Shown one piece after another: positions 1-11,801 of a stretch of DNA of 64,000 nt. Below the pieces are notes generated by a model. It made no database searches, was not told where the DNA came from, and was given only the letters and a program-made list of their open reading frames with translations. How positions within the stretch are numbered: position 1 is the first letter of the stretch; the number at the start of each line of letters is the position of its first letter. The DNA comes from Myrica gale (Eukaryota > Streptophyta > Magnoliopsida > Fagales > Myricaceae): positions 15,317,501 through 15,381,500 of the forward strand of contig OZ005600.1 of NCBI GenBank assembly GCA_963930655.1, given 5' to 3'. The position numbers and the translations under genes were made by a program.

Positions 1-176
1 ACCAATATTTGATAGAGAAAAGGGAAAATAACGAAGGTAGAGTTGAAGGGAAAAAGTACCTGAGATTGCAGAACTGGTGAAGATGACTTCGTGGAAAGTA
101 AAAACCGAAGCAACAAAAATAAAATAAAATAACAAAAGAGACAACAAGACAAAACAGCAAACAAGAAAGATGACAA

Positions 177-2849
177 CTAAGTAACAGAAGGGTAAATGGG
201 GTCTTGCAAAAGGATGCTACTATCTTGAGGGGAGAATGAACTGAGAAAAGGTTTGAGCCTTTGTCCATTTACTTTAAAAATATTTCCATTTTGGGGGTTT
301 ATCACCTCAATAGCACCATGTGGATAAACTGTTTTAACAATATATGGACCACTCCACCTAGACCTTAATTTCCCTGGAAAAAGATGAAGCTTAGAATTGT
401 ATAGCAAAACTTGCTTATTTGGTTCAAAGCTTTTCCTCTGGATGTGCTTGTCATGTAAGACCTTCATTCGCTCTTTGGATAGCTTGGCATTATCATAGGC
501 ATCTCTTCTTATTTCCTCCAACTCAATTACCTGCAATTTTCGCAAAGTTCCAGCTTGATCAGTGTCAAAATTAAACTTTTTAATGGCCCAATATGCTTTA
601 TGTTCAAGTTCAACAGGAAGATGGCATGCTTTACCATAAACAAGCCTATAGGAAGACATACCAAGTATAGATTTATAAGCTGTCCTATAAGCCCATAATG
701 CATCATTCAATCGCAACGACCAATCTTTCCTAGTAGGATTCACAGTTTTTTCTAAGATATGCTTGATTTCCCTATTGGCTAATTCGGCTTGGCCATTGGT
801 TTGAGGATGGTATGCGGTGAAAACTTTATGATGTACTTCATATTTCTTCATGAGTGCAGCAAAGGGTGTATTACAAAAAAGTGTTCCTTTATCACTAATG
901 ACAACCCTAGGAATGCCGAATCTAGTAAAAATATTCTCTTTCAAAAACTTGAGCACAACTTGGTGGTCATTTGTTTTACATGGAATAGCTTCAATCCACT
1001 TAGAAACATAGTCCACAGCTACAAGAATATATAAATAACCGAAAGAGGAAGGGAAAGGTCCCATGAAATCCAACCCCCAACAATCAAATATCTCAACTAG
1101 TAAGATAGGTTGTAAAGGCATCATGTTTCTCTTAGTGATTCCACCCAATTTTTGACATTGTTTGCAAGTCTTACAAAAGTTATAAGTGTCTTCAAACATG
1201 TGAGGCCAATAGAAACCACTTTGCAAAATTTTAGTAACTGTTTTATGGGCAGAAAAATGTCTTCCACAAGCTTTAGTGTGACAGAAATTGAGAATAGCAG
1301 GTATCTCATCATTGGGCACACATTTTCGAATGAGTTGATCAGAACAATATTCAAACAAATATGGATCATCATAAAAGAAAGACTTAGCCTCGTGTTTAAA
1401 CCGTTTGATGTCTTGTGTCGTCCAATGAGGTGGAGTTTTATCTGTAACCAAGAAATTAACAATGTCAGCAAACCATGGGAGAGATTCAACTACAAATAAT
1501 TGTTCATTAGGAAATGAATCATGAATAGGAGGTGCTTGAAAAGAATCAGAGAATGTAAGTCTAGACAAGTGGTCAGCCACTACATTTTCCACCCCCTTCT
1601 TATCCTTAATGATAATGTTGAACTCTTGAAGGAGAAGAATCCATCGAATCAGTCGTGGCTTAGCATCCTTCTTCGAAAGCAAATACATCAATGCTGCATG
1701 ATCAGTGAATATAACTACAGGAGAACCAAGTATGTAAGTTCTAAACTTATCCAATGCAAATATTACAACTAGTAGTTCTTTTTCGATGGTGGAATAATTC
1801 TTTTGAGCTCCATTTAAAGTTCTACTAGCATAATATATGACATATGGAAGTTTGTCCCTACGCTGTCCAAGTACAGCACCTGTAGCGAAATCACTAGCAT
1901 CACACATTATTTCAAAAGGAAGTGCCCAATCAGGAGGTTGCATGATAGGAGCTGATGTGAGCAATTCTTTTAATTTCTCAAATGCACTTTGACAGTCAGA
2001 AGTCCAATTGAAAACAATATCATTCATTAGCAATTGACATAAAGGTCTAGAGATAGAACTGAAATTTTTGATAAACCTCCTATAAAAACCAGCATGTCCT
2101 AAGAATGATCTAATATCCTTTACTGATCTAGGAGCGGGAAGATTAGAAATCAGTTCAATCTTAGCCCTATATACTTCAATGCCCTTAGCTGAAACAATAT
2201 GCCCAAGAATTATGCTTTGCTGCACCATGAAATGACATTTCTCCCAATTGAGCAACAAGCATTTCTCTTCACACCAGGCCAAAACAGCTTGCAAATTGGT
2301 TAGACAGTCATCAAAGGAATTACCGAATACTGAAAAATCATCCATAAACACTTCCAAGATGTTTTCAATCATATCACTGAAAATACTAAGCATACATCTT
2401 TGAAAGGTGGCAGGGGCATTATATAATCCAAATGACATCCTTCTAAATGCAAAAGTACCAAAAGGGCAAGTGAAAGTGTTTTTTTCCTGGTCTTCTGGTG
2501 CTATTTCTAATTGATAATACCCAGAAAAACCATCTAAGAAACAATAGAAAGCATGACCCAAAACTTTTTCCAATACTTGATCAAGAAAAGGTAAAGGAAA
2601 GTGGTCTTTCCTAGTGGCAGCATTCAACTTCCTATAATCTATACACATGTGCCAACCTGAAGCTACTCTAGTGGGAATCAACTCATTTTGCTCATTTTTT
2701 ACAATGGTTAGCCCTGATTTCTTTGGAACTACTTGAACTGGGCTTACCCACTTGTTGTCCGAAATCGGATAAATTATTCCTGCTTCTAGCAACTTCAATA
2801 TCTCTTTCTTAACTACTTCTTTCAAAGTTGGGTTCAACCTTCTTTGCAT
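177..2849 (-). pseudogene. gypsy pol: reverse transcriptase, RNase H and integrase, long open frame
   Basis: An 890-codon frame covers almost all of pol after the protease. It starts inside the RT N-terminus. RT fingers read [12 protein letters not shown], and the catalytic box is FMDD within [10 protein letters not shown], near residue 170. RNase H follows with [15 protein letters not shown] near residue 315. The integrase zinc finger is H-H-C-C (HTKACGRH then CKTCKQC, about residues 530-565). The integrase core shows the first Asp in WGLDFMGPF, the second in ISDKGTLF and the Glu in [10 protein letters not shown]. Upstream, in the same frame, a TAG and a TGA (2858-2883) separate it from the protease region, so it is not translated as part of a full polyprotein. 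The long open frame suggests a fairly young insertion. LTR divergence would test this, but only one LTR is visible. Confidence 0.9.
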
Positions 2850-2857
2850 CTCCCTTC

Positions 2858-3610
2858 AGGTTTTAGCATTATCTTCTAACTAAATCTTATGAGTACAAAT
2901 GAGAGGACTTATACCTTTCATATCTGCAAGTGTCCAGCCAATGGCACCTTTATGCTTCCTTAATACTTCCAGCAGCTTACTTTCTTGATTTGGAGTGAGA
3001 TGGGATGAAACTACTACTGGAAATGTGTTGTTAGGCTCCAAATATGCATACTTTAGATCTGAGAGTAATGGTTTCAGCTCTAAATTTGGAGTTTCTTCAG
3101 TGGAAGGTTTCATTGAAGTTGTCAAAGGTGGGAGCTGTTCAAATCTCAGCTTCCACTGTGAATCAAATCTGGTACCTGCTGAGGAAACATGAGAAATGTT
3201 AGTAGCTGTCCCAACTAGCTCCAATTTGTCAATCAAATTAGCTTGTAAATTCATAGTTTTGTCGGCTAAACATCTATGCTCCTCAAAAATTGTTTCCAAC
3301 ATGTTAACTTCTTGCATCTCCTCGGGTTCTTGAGGTTGCCTACAAAGATTGAAAATGTTAAGCTCTAAAGTCATGTTACCAAAACTTAACTTCAAGATAC
3401 CACTTCTACAATTGATTAGAGCATTGGAAGTAGCAAGAAATGGTCTTCCAAGGATTACGAGAGCTTGGAAAGATGAAGTAGCTGTCAAATGCATATCAAG
3501 AACGACAAAGTCTACTGGATAGAAGAACGACAAAGTCTACTGGATAGAAGAACTTATCCACTTGAACTAGGACATCCTCCACAACACCTCTCGGTATTTT
3601 GATGGATCGG
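2858..3610 (-). pseudogene. gypsy aspartic protease remnant
   Basis: The C-terminal half of a retropepsin is recognisable, including ADRSIKIPRGVVEDVL and LVILGRPFLATSNALI. Two lesions are visible. A perfect 25-bp direct duplication near 3500-3550 shifts the frame just after DKFFYPVDFVVL. The stretch that normally carries the catalytic D-(L/S/T)-G motif is absent: the gag tail (RSGKVVD) runs almost directly into the beta strands that follow the active site, near 3640-3650, which implies a deletion. A TAG follows CTHKI at the 3' end. Function is therefore lost. Confidence 0.75.
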
Positions 3611-5169
3611 TCAGCTAGCAACTTTATCTGAACCGTGGGCAAGTATGTCTACCACCTTACCACTCCTCAAGGTGGTGATTGCTTCGACATTCTTGACATT
3701 AGATGCTTCTACAACAGCTTGAAGCTGTTGCACTTTATGTTGTGGGTTTGGTTGAGGTTGCGAGGGAAACTTGTTTTTCTCATGAGAGCTCCAAGCTGTG
3801 GTCAGCTTTGTTAAAGTCCCTCTGATGTCATTTATTGCTTGTGAATTTTGGTTGTTGATTGTGGCTTGTCCTTGCATGAATTGTTGCAAGGTGGTGGACA
3901 GTTGTTGAACTGTGTCTTCAAGCCCTCTCCTTTGAACTGGTGCAGATTGGTTTGCAAAATGGGAGGGACCAGGGTCTTGACCAGCTGTTACATAAGGAGT
4001 GTACTGACTTCTTCCTTGTGTAGTGGCCCGGATTGCTCATTTTTCCAGCTGAAGTTTGGATGATTTCTCCAACCTGTATTGTAAGAATTCGTGTAAGGTC
4101 CAGAAAAATTCTTAGAAATCATATGTACAGGGTTGGATTGATCAAGCAAAACTTCCTTAAAAGCAGGTATTGTTGGGCATGCATTAGTTATATGACCTGG
4201 GTCTTCACATATGCAACATTTTTCAGTGTTTGATGGTACTAAATGCATCTCATTTACTTTCTTTAGCTCAATGGAATCTAGCTTTTTAAAAATCAATGCA
4301 AGTTTAGCATTTAGATCATCACTTTCTTTCAGTTGATATTTACCACCCCCACTAATGCATTTCTGATTTTCAGATCTATCAAATGGATCAGAAACATCCC
4401 AAGTTTGAGCATTCTCAGCCAAATAATCAAAATAATCAAAAGCTTCATCGGGTTCTTTGTTGAAAAATTCACCATTGCATATGGTTTCTACAAATTGCCT
4501 CATTTTTTGTTGCAACCCTTCATAAAAGAAACTTATGATCCTCAAATTTTCATATCCATGGTGAGGGCATGCATTTAGAAGATCTTTGAATCGTTCCCAA
4601 CAATGATAAAATGTCTCCACATCCTTTTGACAAAAATTCATGATTTGTCTTTTCAAAGCATTGGTTCTATGCATAGGAAAAATTTTCTTTAGAAATTCAG
4701 TTTGCATTTCTTGCCAAGTCCCAATAGATCGTGGTCTTAAAGAATTCAACCATGTCTTAGCCTTATCTTTCAAGGAAAATGGAAACAATTTTAATCTTAT
4801 AACCTCTTCAGTGCATGTTCTATCCATAAATGTGGAACACACTTCTTCAAACTCTTTAACATGCAAATAGGGATTTTCAGATTCCATTCCATAAAAATAT
4901 GGTAGCAAAGGAATCATCTCAGGTTTAAAATTAAATGTATTTGCATTCAAAGGTTGAATAATGCAAGATGGTGGGCTTGTCCTAACAGGTTGCAAATATT
5001 CTCTAAGGGTTCGGTTTTGGTTGACTACCTCCCTATCAAAATGTTCATGCTCAGCCATATTGCTATGAGTGTCAGATGATGATGTAAGTGCAAAGGCTTC
5101 TATAGATGATGAAGTGAGTGATTCTGCCCTAGCGAGTCTAAATGTGCTATCCCTGAACCAACCAGACAT
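3611..5169 (-). pseudogene. gypsy gag (capsid and nucleocapsid), frameshifted
   Basis: A 393-codon frame starts at 5169. It carries the plant retrotransposon gag domain, with W and F landmarks such as KAKTWLNSLRP, WQEMQTEFLKKIF, ETFYHCWERFKDLL and FFYEGLQQKMR. A zinc knuckle of C-X2-C-X4-H-X4-C form (CCICEDPGHITNAC) is encoded near 4190-4215. The frame stops at 3988. The expected continuation (GRSQYTPYV onward) lies in another frame and joins 3889-3611, so there is a frameshift near 4020. The role in the family is virus-like particle assembly and RNA packaging. The start is the first ATG after the primer site. Confidence 0.85.
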
Positions 5170-5309
5170 ACAAACTCAGCAATAAAACAAATGAAAGGTA
5201 CAGATAAATAAGGAAAATGAGAGGAAATAGATATCACCCGAGCTGTGCAGAGGTGCATAGCTAAAACTCCCTCTCAGCTTTCAACAGACTACTCTGATGA
5301 GACCAATTG

Positions 5310-5327
5310 TCCCCGGCAACGGCGCCA
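5310..5327 (-). other. primer-binding site, tRNA-Asp type
   Basis: On the minus strand TGGCGCCGTTGCCGGGGA lies seven bases inside the LTR end. It is the form expected for pairing with the 3' end of tRNA-Asp, as in Athila-type elements. It fixes element orientation and the inner edge of the 5' LTR. Confidence 0.85.
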
Positions 5328-5333
5328 AAAACT

Positions 5334-6721
5334 TGATCGACTCACAAAAGAATTACTCCCAAGTGCAAGAGTTGTCAAGTTGTAAACAAGGGTGAAGTCT
5401 CAAGATCGATTTCCACAGGGACAATGATGTTTCAGAGAAAAATAAACAAACTAAAAAACAAAAGTAAAATAAAATGGAAAATGAAATAAAAAGGAATTAA
5501 GAGGTGCGAAAATGAAAACTCACGTTGATAGAAGAGAGCCTCAAGGATTAAAGACAAAACTGATGGGTCACAAGAGTTTATGCAGGAGTAGTTTAGATGA
5601 ACGAAATTTAAAACCAATCAGTAATTTTCAAAGACAACTTAAAATCTGGTTGAAGAGAAATTTAGGAAAAACACTTGAGTTATGATTTCACTAGCACCGA
5701 TTCTCGATCTAAAATTAACATCATCGAGCTAACATTACTCAGTTACCTATCCATTCAAGGATTCAATAACCGGAAAATAAAAGACATTAAACTCCACAAT
5801 TATCAAAGATTGAATAGATTCATTATCTATAAGGAGATTATAAGCATATAATGACTGAATGAAATCTTGCTCTTAAATGGAGTAAAATGTGTCAAAAGTC
5901 TACAAGATACCCATTTCAAGAATTTCACAGTGTTCAAACGTAAATCACCTCTATAAATGATGAATAACAATGAAAATGAACATAGAGCATCTCCATCAAT
6001 TTACAATCTCGAATCGATGCAAGATAAAACCAAAATCCAAGTTTTTTTGGTACTTAGAAGTCCATGAGGAAAACACAGCAGCAGGAAAAACGAGAGAGAA
6101 TACCCAGAAAGGAAAAATACAGTGCTCTACTCCCCTTTCCTTTCCTCTAGCCGAGAAGTTATACCCGAAGAATGGCCAGCTCTCCCCCTCTTCCACATGC
6201 CCCATCCTTCCGCTTCTCTCCCTTGCTTCGGTCGATATCTTCTCCCCAAATCGCAACAGAATTCCCTTTTCTCTTTTTCTCAACTGCCCTCCAGCCTTGT
6301 AGCTCCAAATCATGTAAACTGATATTCTGATTTCCAAAAATTCCCTTAATAAAGCATAAAGGAGAATAACGGGATGGATGTCTAACACGGCATCAGAGTT
6401 GTCACGCTCAACCAGCGTGCAACCGACGCTCGAGCGTCCTTGGAAAATTTCATACAGATACACAACGCTCGATCATCGCTCGACCAGTCGCTCGAGCGCT
6501 CTTGGAGATCTTCATACAGAATCTTCATGCTCGATCATTGCTCAACCAGCCGCTCGAGCGCTCCTGATGAATTCCAGACAGAATACTCAGGCTCGTCAAA
6601 CGCTCGAGACACGCTCGAGCGACACTTTAGAAATTCCTTTTAATTAAAAACATGCAAAGGTCAGGGTGAGATTATTTTTACCACAGCAACATAAATCATA
6701 TATTTTGAGTGCAAATCATCA
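5334..6721 (-). repeat. 5' LTR of the Athila-type element
   Basis: The inner edge (CA at 5335-5334 on the minus strand) is set by the primer site. The outer edge is inferred: minus-strand TGATGATTTGC begins at 6721, giving matching TGAT and ATCA termini and a 1388-bp LTR, within the clade's range. The partner LTR is outside the window, so the outer edge is unconfirmed. The LTR contains a cluster of palindromic CGCTCGAGCG-like motifs (6406-6625). Confidence 0.5.
6406..6625. repeat. cluster of CGCTCGAGCG-like palindromes inside the LTR
   Basis: Several perfect or near-perfect copies of the self-complementary decamer CGCTCGAGCG and its half-site CGCTCGA occur in imperfect repeats spaced about 50-70 bp apart. 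Related words such as AGCGCTC and CATACAGA recur between them. They lie within the inferred LTR, so they may be a promoter or packaging feature of the element. Confidence 0.7.
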
Positions 6722-8279
6722 ATTGTTGTAATCTTTGCTCAAGTACTGAAATACGGTGCTTAATCAATAGCTTAATTCATTTTCAATTAAACAATTAGTT
6801 CACTTAGGCTATCAAATTAAGCATATTAAACACTTTATCATCTATCCCCCAAAGCAGGGTTGTGCGTCCCTTCCCCTTCTATGGGACTGTCCTGTGCTCC
6901 TTGCACCAGGACTCGGTCAAGAGTATATTGTTTCACTTTAGGGATACCACCCACTCATTTCAGTGGTGGCTTGCACTATCCCACTGTGATCGGTACCGTC
7001 ACTCGTTCATAGGACCACCTCTGGGTATGAGTTTTATTTCGATCATTTCGGTCAACGGTTTCTCATACCCATTAGATATTGATGAAATATAACATGTCAT
7101 ATGATGCAACATGACATGTCATACAACAGATATCCAATTCATAACGATACATCAATAACATGCGATCTTTTAGTATAAAGATGCTATAATTCATAACGAT
7201 CCAAACACCATATCCTTAAATAGGCAAGTCCAACAACTTATACAACTTGTTCTTTTATTACCTATCTAGTCCCACTAAGGAAATTACCCGACCATATAAG
7301 TGAAAAGTCTTCCTGGGCATGAAAAGAGAAAGACATCTTCTTGGGTACATAAGAAAACATTTTTCCCGACCGCGTAAAAACAACAGATTTCCTGACCACG
7401 TAAAAACAACAGTTTTCCCAATCACACCGACAACGTAAAAACAACTGTTTTCCCGACCACGCCGACCACGTAAAAACAACAGTCTTCCCCAAAAAAATTA
7501 CTGGAGCCTCTTGTGACTTTTTCATACATATCCTCAAATTTTCAGGTTAAGACTCCATGTATTTCATATATGTGTTTTGTACAGCAAGGGTTCTGTGTAT
7601 GACATACTCAGTCCATGTTTACACAAAACTCAACACTAAACCAATATAAATTCATGCTCATGTAAAATAAAAATACCATTAATCCAATACATCAACATGC
7701 TTATGTACAGAACCATAAAACATTATAAATCCATCACATGTAGACATAGACAGATCCAACAACTTAAACAATTTTTTTTTAGCTCACTCTTTTCTTTTGT
7801 ACTCAGAATCCCCATGCAACAATGTAAGTATCCCAATACTCTAACAAAACACCCAACTAGATTCCTTACAGAACACCCCAACACCCTTTTAAAAATAAAG
7901 CTCTACACCCTTACAAAGCTCCCCAATTCTACCTATTAAGTTAGATCCCTCCCTTACCTTGACGTTGAGTACAACTTAGAAGTATGAGAAATAACACATA
8001 ATCAAACAAAGAATATTGTTAGAAAAAGGAAAGAAAAATGTTGAAGGAAAAGAGACAGGCCGAGTCACTTGGCTCTCCCTTTTACCTTTAGAATTTTCTC
8101 CTCTTAACCCACGGTCAATCACTTAGCTCCCCACCTATTACACTGCTTTCCCTCCCTTTGAGACTTTGATATACTGCTTTATTTTGATATGAAAGCTTTT
8201 TTATTATTCATATGTCAATCTTTCATCTTAAATACTAACTTGTGTCCATGAAGTATTAAAATGTCCAAAAACCCCACAT
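6722..8279. other. intergenic, no gene recognised
   Basis: No coding family is recognised. A moderately GC-rich block at 6840-7090 reads like repeat-derived DNA of unknown type. 7355-7490 holds a short tandem array listed separately. 7560-8200 is AT-rich with no supported frame. Confidence 0.6.
7355..7490. repeat. degenerate short tandem array, about 24-32 bp units
   Basis: The word CACGTAAAAACAAC, or a one-base variant, recurs four times. It is linked each time to TTTCCC or TTCCCGACC, giving a decayed tandem repeat. The open minus-strand frames here are by-products of the repeat and are not annotated as genes. Confidence 0.75.
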
Positions 8280-9591
8280 CAAAGTACAAAAGATAGGGGG
8301 AGACAAGATCAACAAAAGAAAGATCAATTAATTTATTGTCATCATCAAAAAGGTGGAGATTGTTGGCTTTTAGTCACAATTAATGTTTTGATGATAACAA
8401 TAGAAGTAATTGAGATATGAAGCAAAGCGGATCCAAAATGAGCATGGGGCGATCAAGCAACATCACCTTCAATGGAAGTGGTCTTATAGTGAAGACTCAA
8501 CGTGTTAGGGTAATCTTTGTAACTCTAAGACTTCATCTTTAACAAGAATTTCAATCACACACATGCATAAGTCTTCAAAACTTGCATAAACCGTTTTAAC
8601 TTTTGTTGAAAGATTAAAACCTTTTTAATGGCTTCCTCAGATATACTCCCAAACCTTTTTACATACTTATGAGAAGTTAGATTTTAAAATTGGGTATTCT
8701 AAGTTGGTCAAAATCAAGATTTTAAATCAACCGGATCAAGCTTAAGTTGAGGAGGCCGACCGGCTCAATGAAGCGGTCGACCGGACCCTACGACCGCTAA
8801 ACCAAGCGGTCGACCGGTTGCATTTATTAAAGAGCAGTTAGGCTTCTGACAAAATGACCGTTGTGCAACGATAACTTGAAGCGGTCGACCGGTTCATGTA
8901 GTGGTCGACGAGCTCGTTTTAACATATCTCTCTAATGGCTATAAACGGCTATTTTTCTCATGAAGTCTATATAAAGTCATTCCCACGCCTTTGAAACACA
9001 ACTCAATCGTCCATAATCATTTTACAAAGGTTAAGAGTGATAAAAAAACCTTTCAATCCTCATTCAAACTTCATTCACACATAATCTTAATTTTCACATC
9101 CTTGTTATTGTGTGAAGCCTAAAAGCTAGTTATTTCTCATTGTAATATCTACTCCATCAAGGGAGTTTTAGAGGGAAATTTTGTTCACCCATACACATTC
9201 CTAAGAGAGTGATTCTCTTGCATCCTTTCGGTGAGGGTTGTTCATAGATAGAAGGAGTTTGGAGAGGTTTGTTCTCAAACTCGTTCTTGAGGCTTGAAGA
9301 GGGTTTTCTCAAGCTCAAGTGTAAGGAAACCTTTCCCTTGGTTGAAGGGAGAATAGTGAAGAAACCTCAAGGCTCGGTAAAGGAGCTTGAGGGATGAACG
9401 TAGGCAGCTTGCCGAACCACCTAAAATATTGTGTTTGCTTCTCTTCCCTTATCTCTTTATTTGTGCTACTAGTTTATTGCTTTAAAGTTTTCTCTTGTAG
9501 CTAGCAAACACACTCTTTGGGGTAATTTTCGAAAAATTATTGAAACCCAATGCACCCCCCCTCTTGGGTTGCCTTAATCCTAGGAATATCA
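8280..9591 (+). mobile_element. 3' end of a copia-like LTR retrotransposon
   Basis: A purine-rich tract (AAAAAGGTGGAGAT) ends at 8360 and is followed by TGTTGGCTTTTAGTCACAAT, the typical start of Tork/Tnt-like copia LTRs. The tract at 8295-8305 (GGGGGAGA) also fits the 3' internal end. The LTR is taken as 8361-9591, near a run of C residues and a CA, about 1.23 kb; the 3' edge is uncertain. No upstream pol or second LTR is visible, so this is a 5'-truncated copy. It abuts the Tat remnant. Confidence 0.6.
8745..8925. repeat. CGGTCGACCG palindromes within the copia LTR
   Basis: At least three exact copies of AGCGGTCGACCGG and several half-sites (CCGACCGG, GGTCGAC) occur in about 180 bp. The decamer CGGTCGACCG is self-complementary. 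Confidence 0.75.
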
Positions 9592-9675
9592 TATTGGTGG
9601 TGGGATCAACGCATCTCCAAACACGATGTAGGTCGGACCGAAGATCAAGTTCCCCGATCAGGTCAGTTGTCTTGT

Positions 9676-10018
9676 TGAGATCTAGTTCCGAGCAGGGTAC
9701 TTTGGAAAAGTTCGATCGCTGTTGAGATCAAGTCCCGAGCATGGTGCTGGCTAGAGTTTGACCGATGCTTAGACCAAGTCCTGAGCCGCTGAGATCTAGT
9801 CCCAAGCAGCTGAGATCGAGTCCCAATCATTGTGTTGGCTGGAGTTCGACCGATGCTGAGATCGAGTCCTGAGCACAGTGCTGGCTGGAGTTCGACCGAT
9901 GCTGAGATTAAGTCCTAAGCAGCTGAGATCGAGTCCCGAGCACGATGCTGGCTGGAGTTCGACCGATGTTGAGATCAAGTCCCGAACAGCTGAGATCGAG
10001 TCCCGAACAGGGTACTCG
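9676..10018. repeat. tandem-repeat block, 3' region of the Tat element
   Basis: Variants of GAGATCGAGTCCCGAGCA followed by GTGCTGGCTGGAGTTCGACC recur four or more times, with shorter units (AGCAGCTGAGATCGAGTCCC) interposed. This makes a higher-order mix of two unit lengths. Short open frames on both strands here arise from the repeat. Confidence 0.8.
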
Positions 10019-10379
10019 GGGTTCGTTAGTACTGTAATATTCCATCAAGCCTGTCAAGGGGAAAAAAATCTGCCTGCATAAAAATAATAGTGTCAATTAT
10101 CATAAATAAGATATGATATGTTTGTCGACACTTTTTATTCAATAACATGTACATCTTATTTTCAAGGTTTCTTGTTGGGTTGCTCAGCAGAGAACACTTG
10201 ATGGTGCTGAGTGTAACTCTTCTGTGCTCTTTTGTTCTGGCTCTCAATGTTGTACCCACCCATTATTGTTCCTACTAGACCCCGAGGAGGTGGGGGTGGT
10301 AGATCACCCCTATCCGCTGGGTTATTAAAGACCGGTTGACGCTAGCATTGCGGGCCTTGTTCTTGGACTCTAGGTCGAG

Positions 10380-11718
10380 TACTGTGCTCCAAGATGAAGC
10401 AATGAAGTTTGCCCTCCTGTAGCAAATATTCTATCTATTTTTTTAACTCCCAACAATCATTGGTGGTGTGACCATGGTCTTCGAAAAATTCGCAGTATTT
10501 TCCACGATCTTTCTGTTTCGGATGTCCATGGAGTCTTTGAGGCCACTTCACGTTCGGGTCATGCTTGATCTGCATGATTATTTCTTTGGGGGTTGCACTG
10601 AGGGCAGTGAACAAAGGTGATGTCTTGTTCTCTCGTTATGACCAAGGATCGAACCTAGGAGGGTCACTGATCGACCGTTGGTACTGCTCCCTGGAGCGTT
10701 AATGGTCATACTCCCGACAGCGCTTCGCAGGCATTAGCTGCTAGAGCAAAGGGTGACCAACCCGAGCAGAGAACATATCCTCACAGTAAATGTGCTCTTG
10801 ATCCTTTCTCATGATGTCTCCGAAATTGGTCGGGTTTTTCCTGAGGAGGTATTTTAGGAAGTTGTTAGGCTCTAGGCCGGTGGTCAGTGCCATGAGTTTG
10901 GTCTCGTCGGTAGCGTGTGTGATGGTGGCAGCTTCACGGTTGAACCGGGCTAGGTAGGCACGTAAACTTTCTTTGGGCGTCTGCTTAATGCTGAAGAGGT
11001 AGGAAGATGGTCGCTTTGGTCGTCTCTTTGAGCCATAATGGCTTATAAACAGCGTGATAAGGGTGTCGAAGTCGTTGTGGATCCAGGCGACTGGCTAGAG
11101 AACCACCGCTGTGCTGGTCCATTTAAGGTGAGAGAGAATGCGCGAGAGTGGATCGGGTCGACATAAGACTGTACATGCATGTGGAGACGAAAGATCTCAA
11201 TATGATCGCAAGGGTCTCCTGAGCAGTCAAAGTGGTCAATAACTGGTGGTCGGAATCGCTGAGGTAGCGGGTAAGTGAGCACTTTCATGGCGAAGGGGAG
11301 CTGTCGAGTTGTGAAAGGATGGAGGAATCGTTAATCTTGGGGTTCTCCACCTTGTTCAGCTTCTGTTGAAGGAGTCGGATATGCTTTGCCTGTCTGGCGA
11401 TCTGTTTATGGAAAGTGGATCGCCAGTCGCCCTCTCTGTGCTGCCTAGAAGTGGATGGCTGAAGCGGGTTGGTGTCAGCAGTTTCCTCCTATGATTGAGA
11501 CATGTCTGATTGCGGGGGAGACATAGGCATCCTTGTTTTGTTGGATCGTGTTGAGCTGATGAGCAAGGTTCTCCACGGCCTGGACCTAGCTGGTCAGCAG
11601 CGTATCGTTGTTGGGGACAACGTCATGGTTTATTACAGTGTTGTTGCTAGGAACAAGTCCTTTGTTTGAGACAGTGAGTGGCTGGTTGTTCTTCGGTATT
11701 CTGATAGAGGAAGACATT
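10380..11718 (-). pseudogene. Tat-lineage gag remnant
   Basis: A start at about 11718 reads MSSSIRIPKNNQPL, 65 bp inside the primer site. The capsid domain follows in 11288-11043 (PLPQRFRPPVIDHFDCSGDP, AFSLTLNGPAQRWF), and the conserved C-terminal block KYCEFFEDHGHTTNDCWELKK lies at about 10510-10450. That block ends in TAG where the family usually has a Gln codon, and frameshifts separate the blocks. The gag role is particle assembly; this copy is dead. Confidence 0.75.
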
Positions 11719-11781
11719 ATGATGAGAGGAAGGTGCAAAAAAGGTGGTTGAAAAGTGTTTGGAAGTGACTTTTTTCGAGGA

Positions 11782-11799
11782 TTCCCATAGATGACGCCA
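11782..11799 (-). other. primer-binding site of the Tat element
   Basis: Minus-strand TGGCGTCATCTATGGGAA lies two bases inside the LTR end. It resembles the TGGCG-CGTCTGTGGGA form used by Tat/Ogre elements, with substitutions. Confidence 0.65.
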
Positions 11800-11801
11800 A
11801 C

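Larger units (their letters stand above)
1..6721 (-). mobile_element. Athila-type Ty3/gypsy retrotransposon, partial
   Basis: From right to left on the minus strand the order is LTR, primer-binding site, gag, protease remnant, then RT-RNase H-integrase. This is the gypsy order, with integrase after RNase H. The gag, the integrase wording and the tRNA-Asp-type primer site resemble the Athila clade. The left end, where an env-like region and the 3' LTR would be expected, lies outside the window; 1-176 is A-rich DNA after the pol stop. Gag and protease carry frameshifts, stops and a deletion, so this copy cannot make a full polyprotein. Clade assignment is from remembered family features, not a search. 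Confidence 0.85.

Noticed and set aside
6378..6647. Overlapping plus-strand frames with repeated Ser-Arg words; also considered as a CRISPR-like array
   Set aside because: The frames arise from the CGCTCGAGCG repeats. Unit spacing and sequence are irregular, and this is a plant genome, so no CRISPR array or gene is called.
7258..7537. Two overlapping minus-strand frames with repeated VFTWSG-like words
   Set aside because: Produced by the short tandem array CACGTAAAAACAAC; no protein family fits.
9540..10259. Several 60-77 codon frames on both strands
   Set aside because: Tandem-repeat by-products in the Tat element 3' region.
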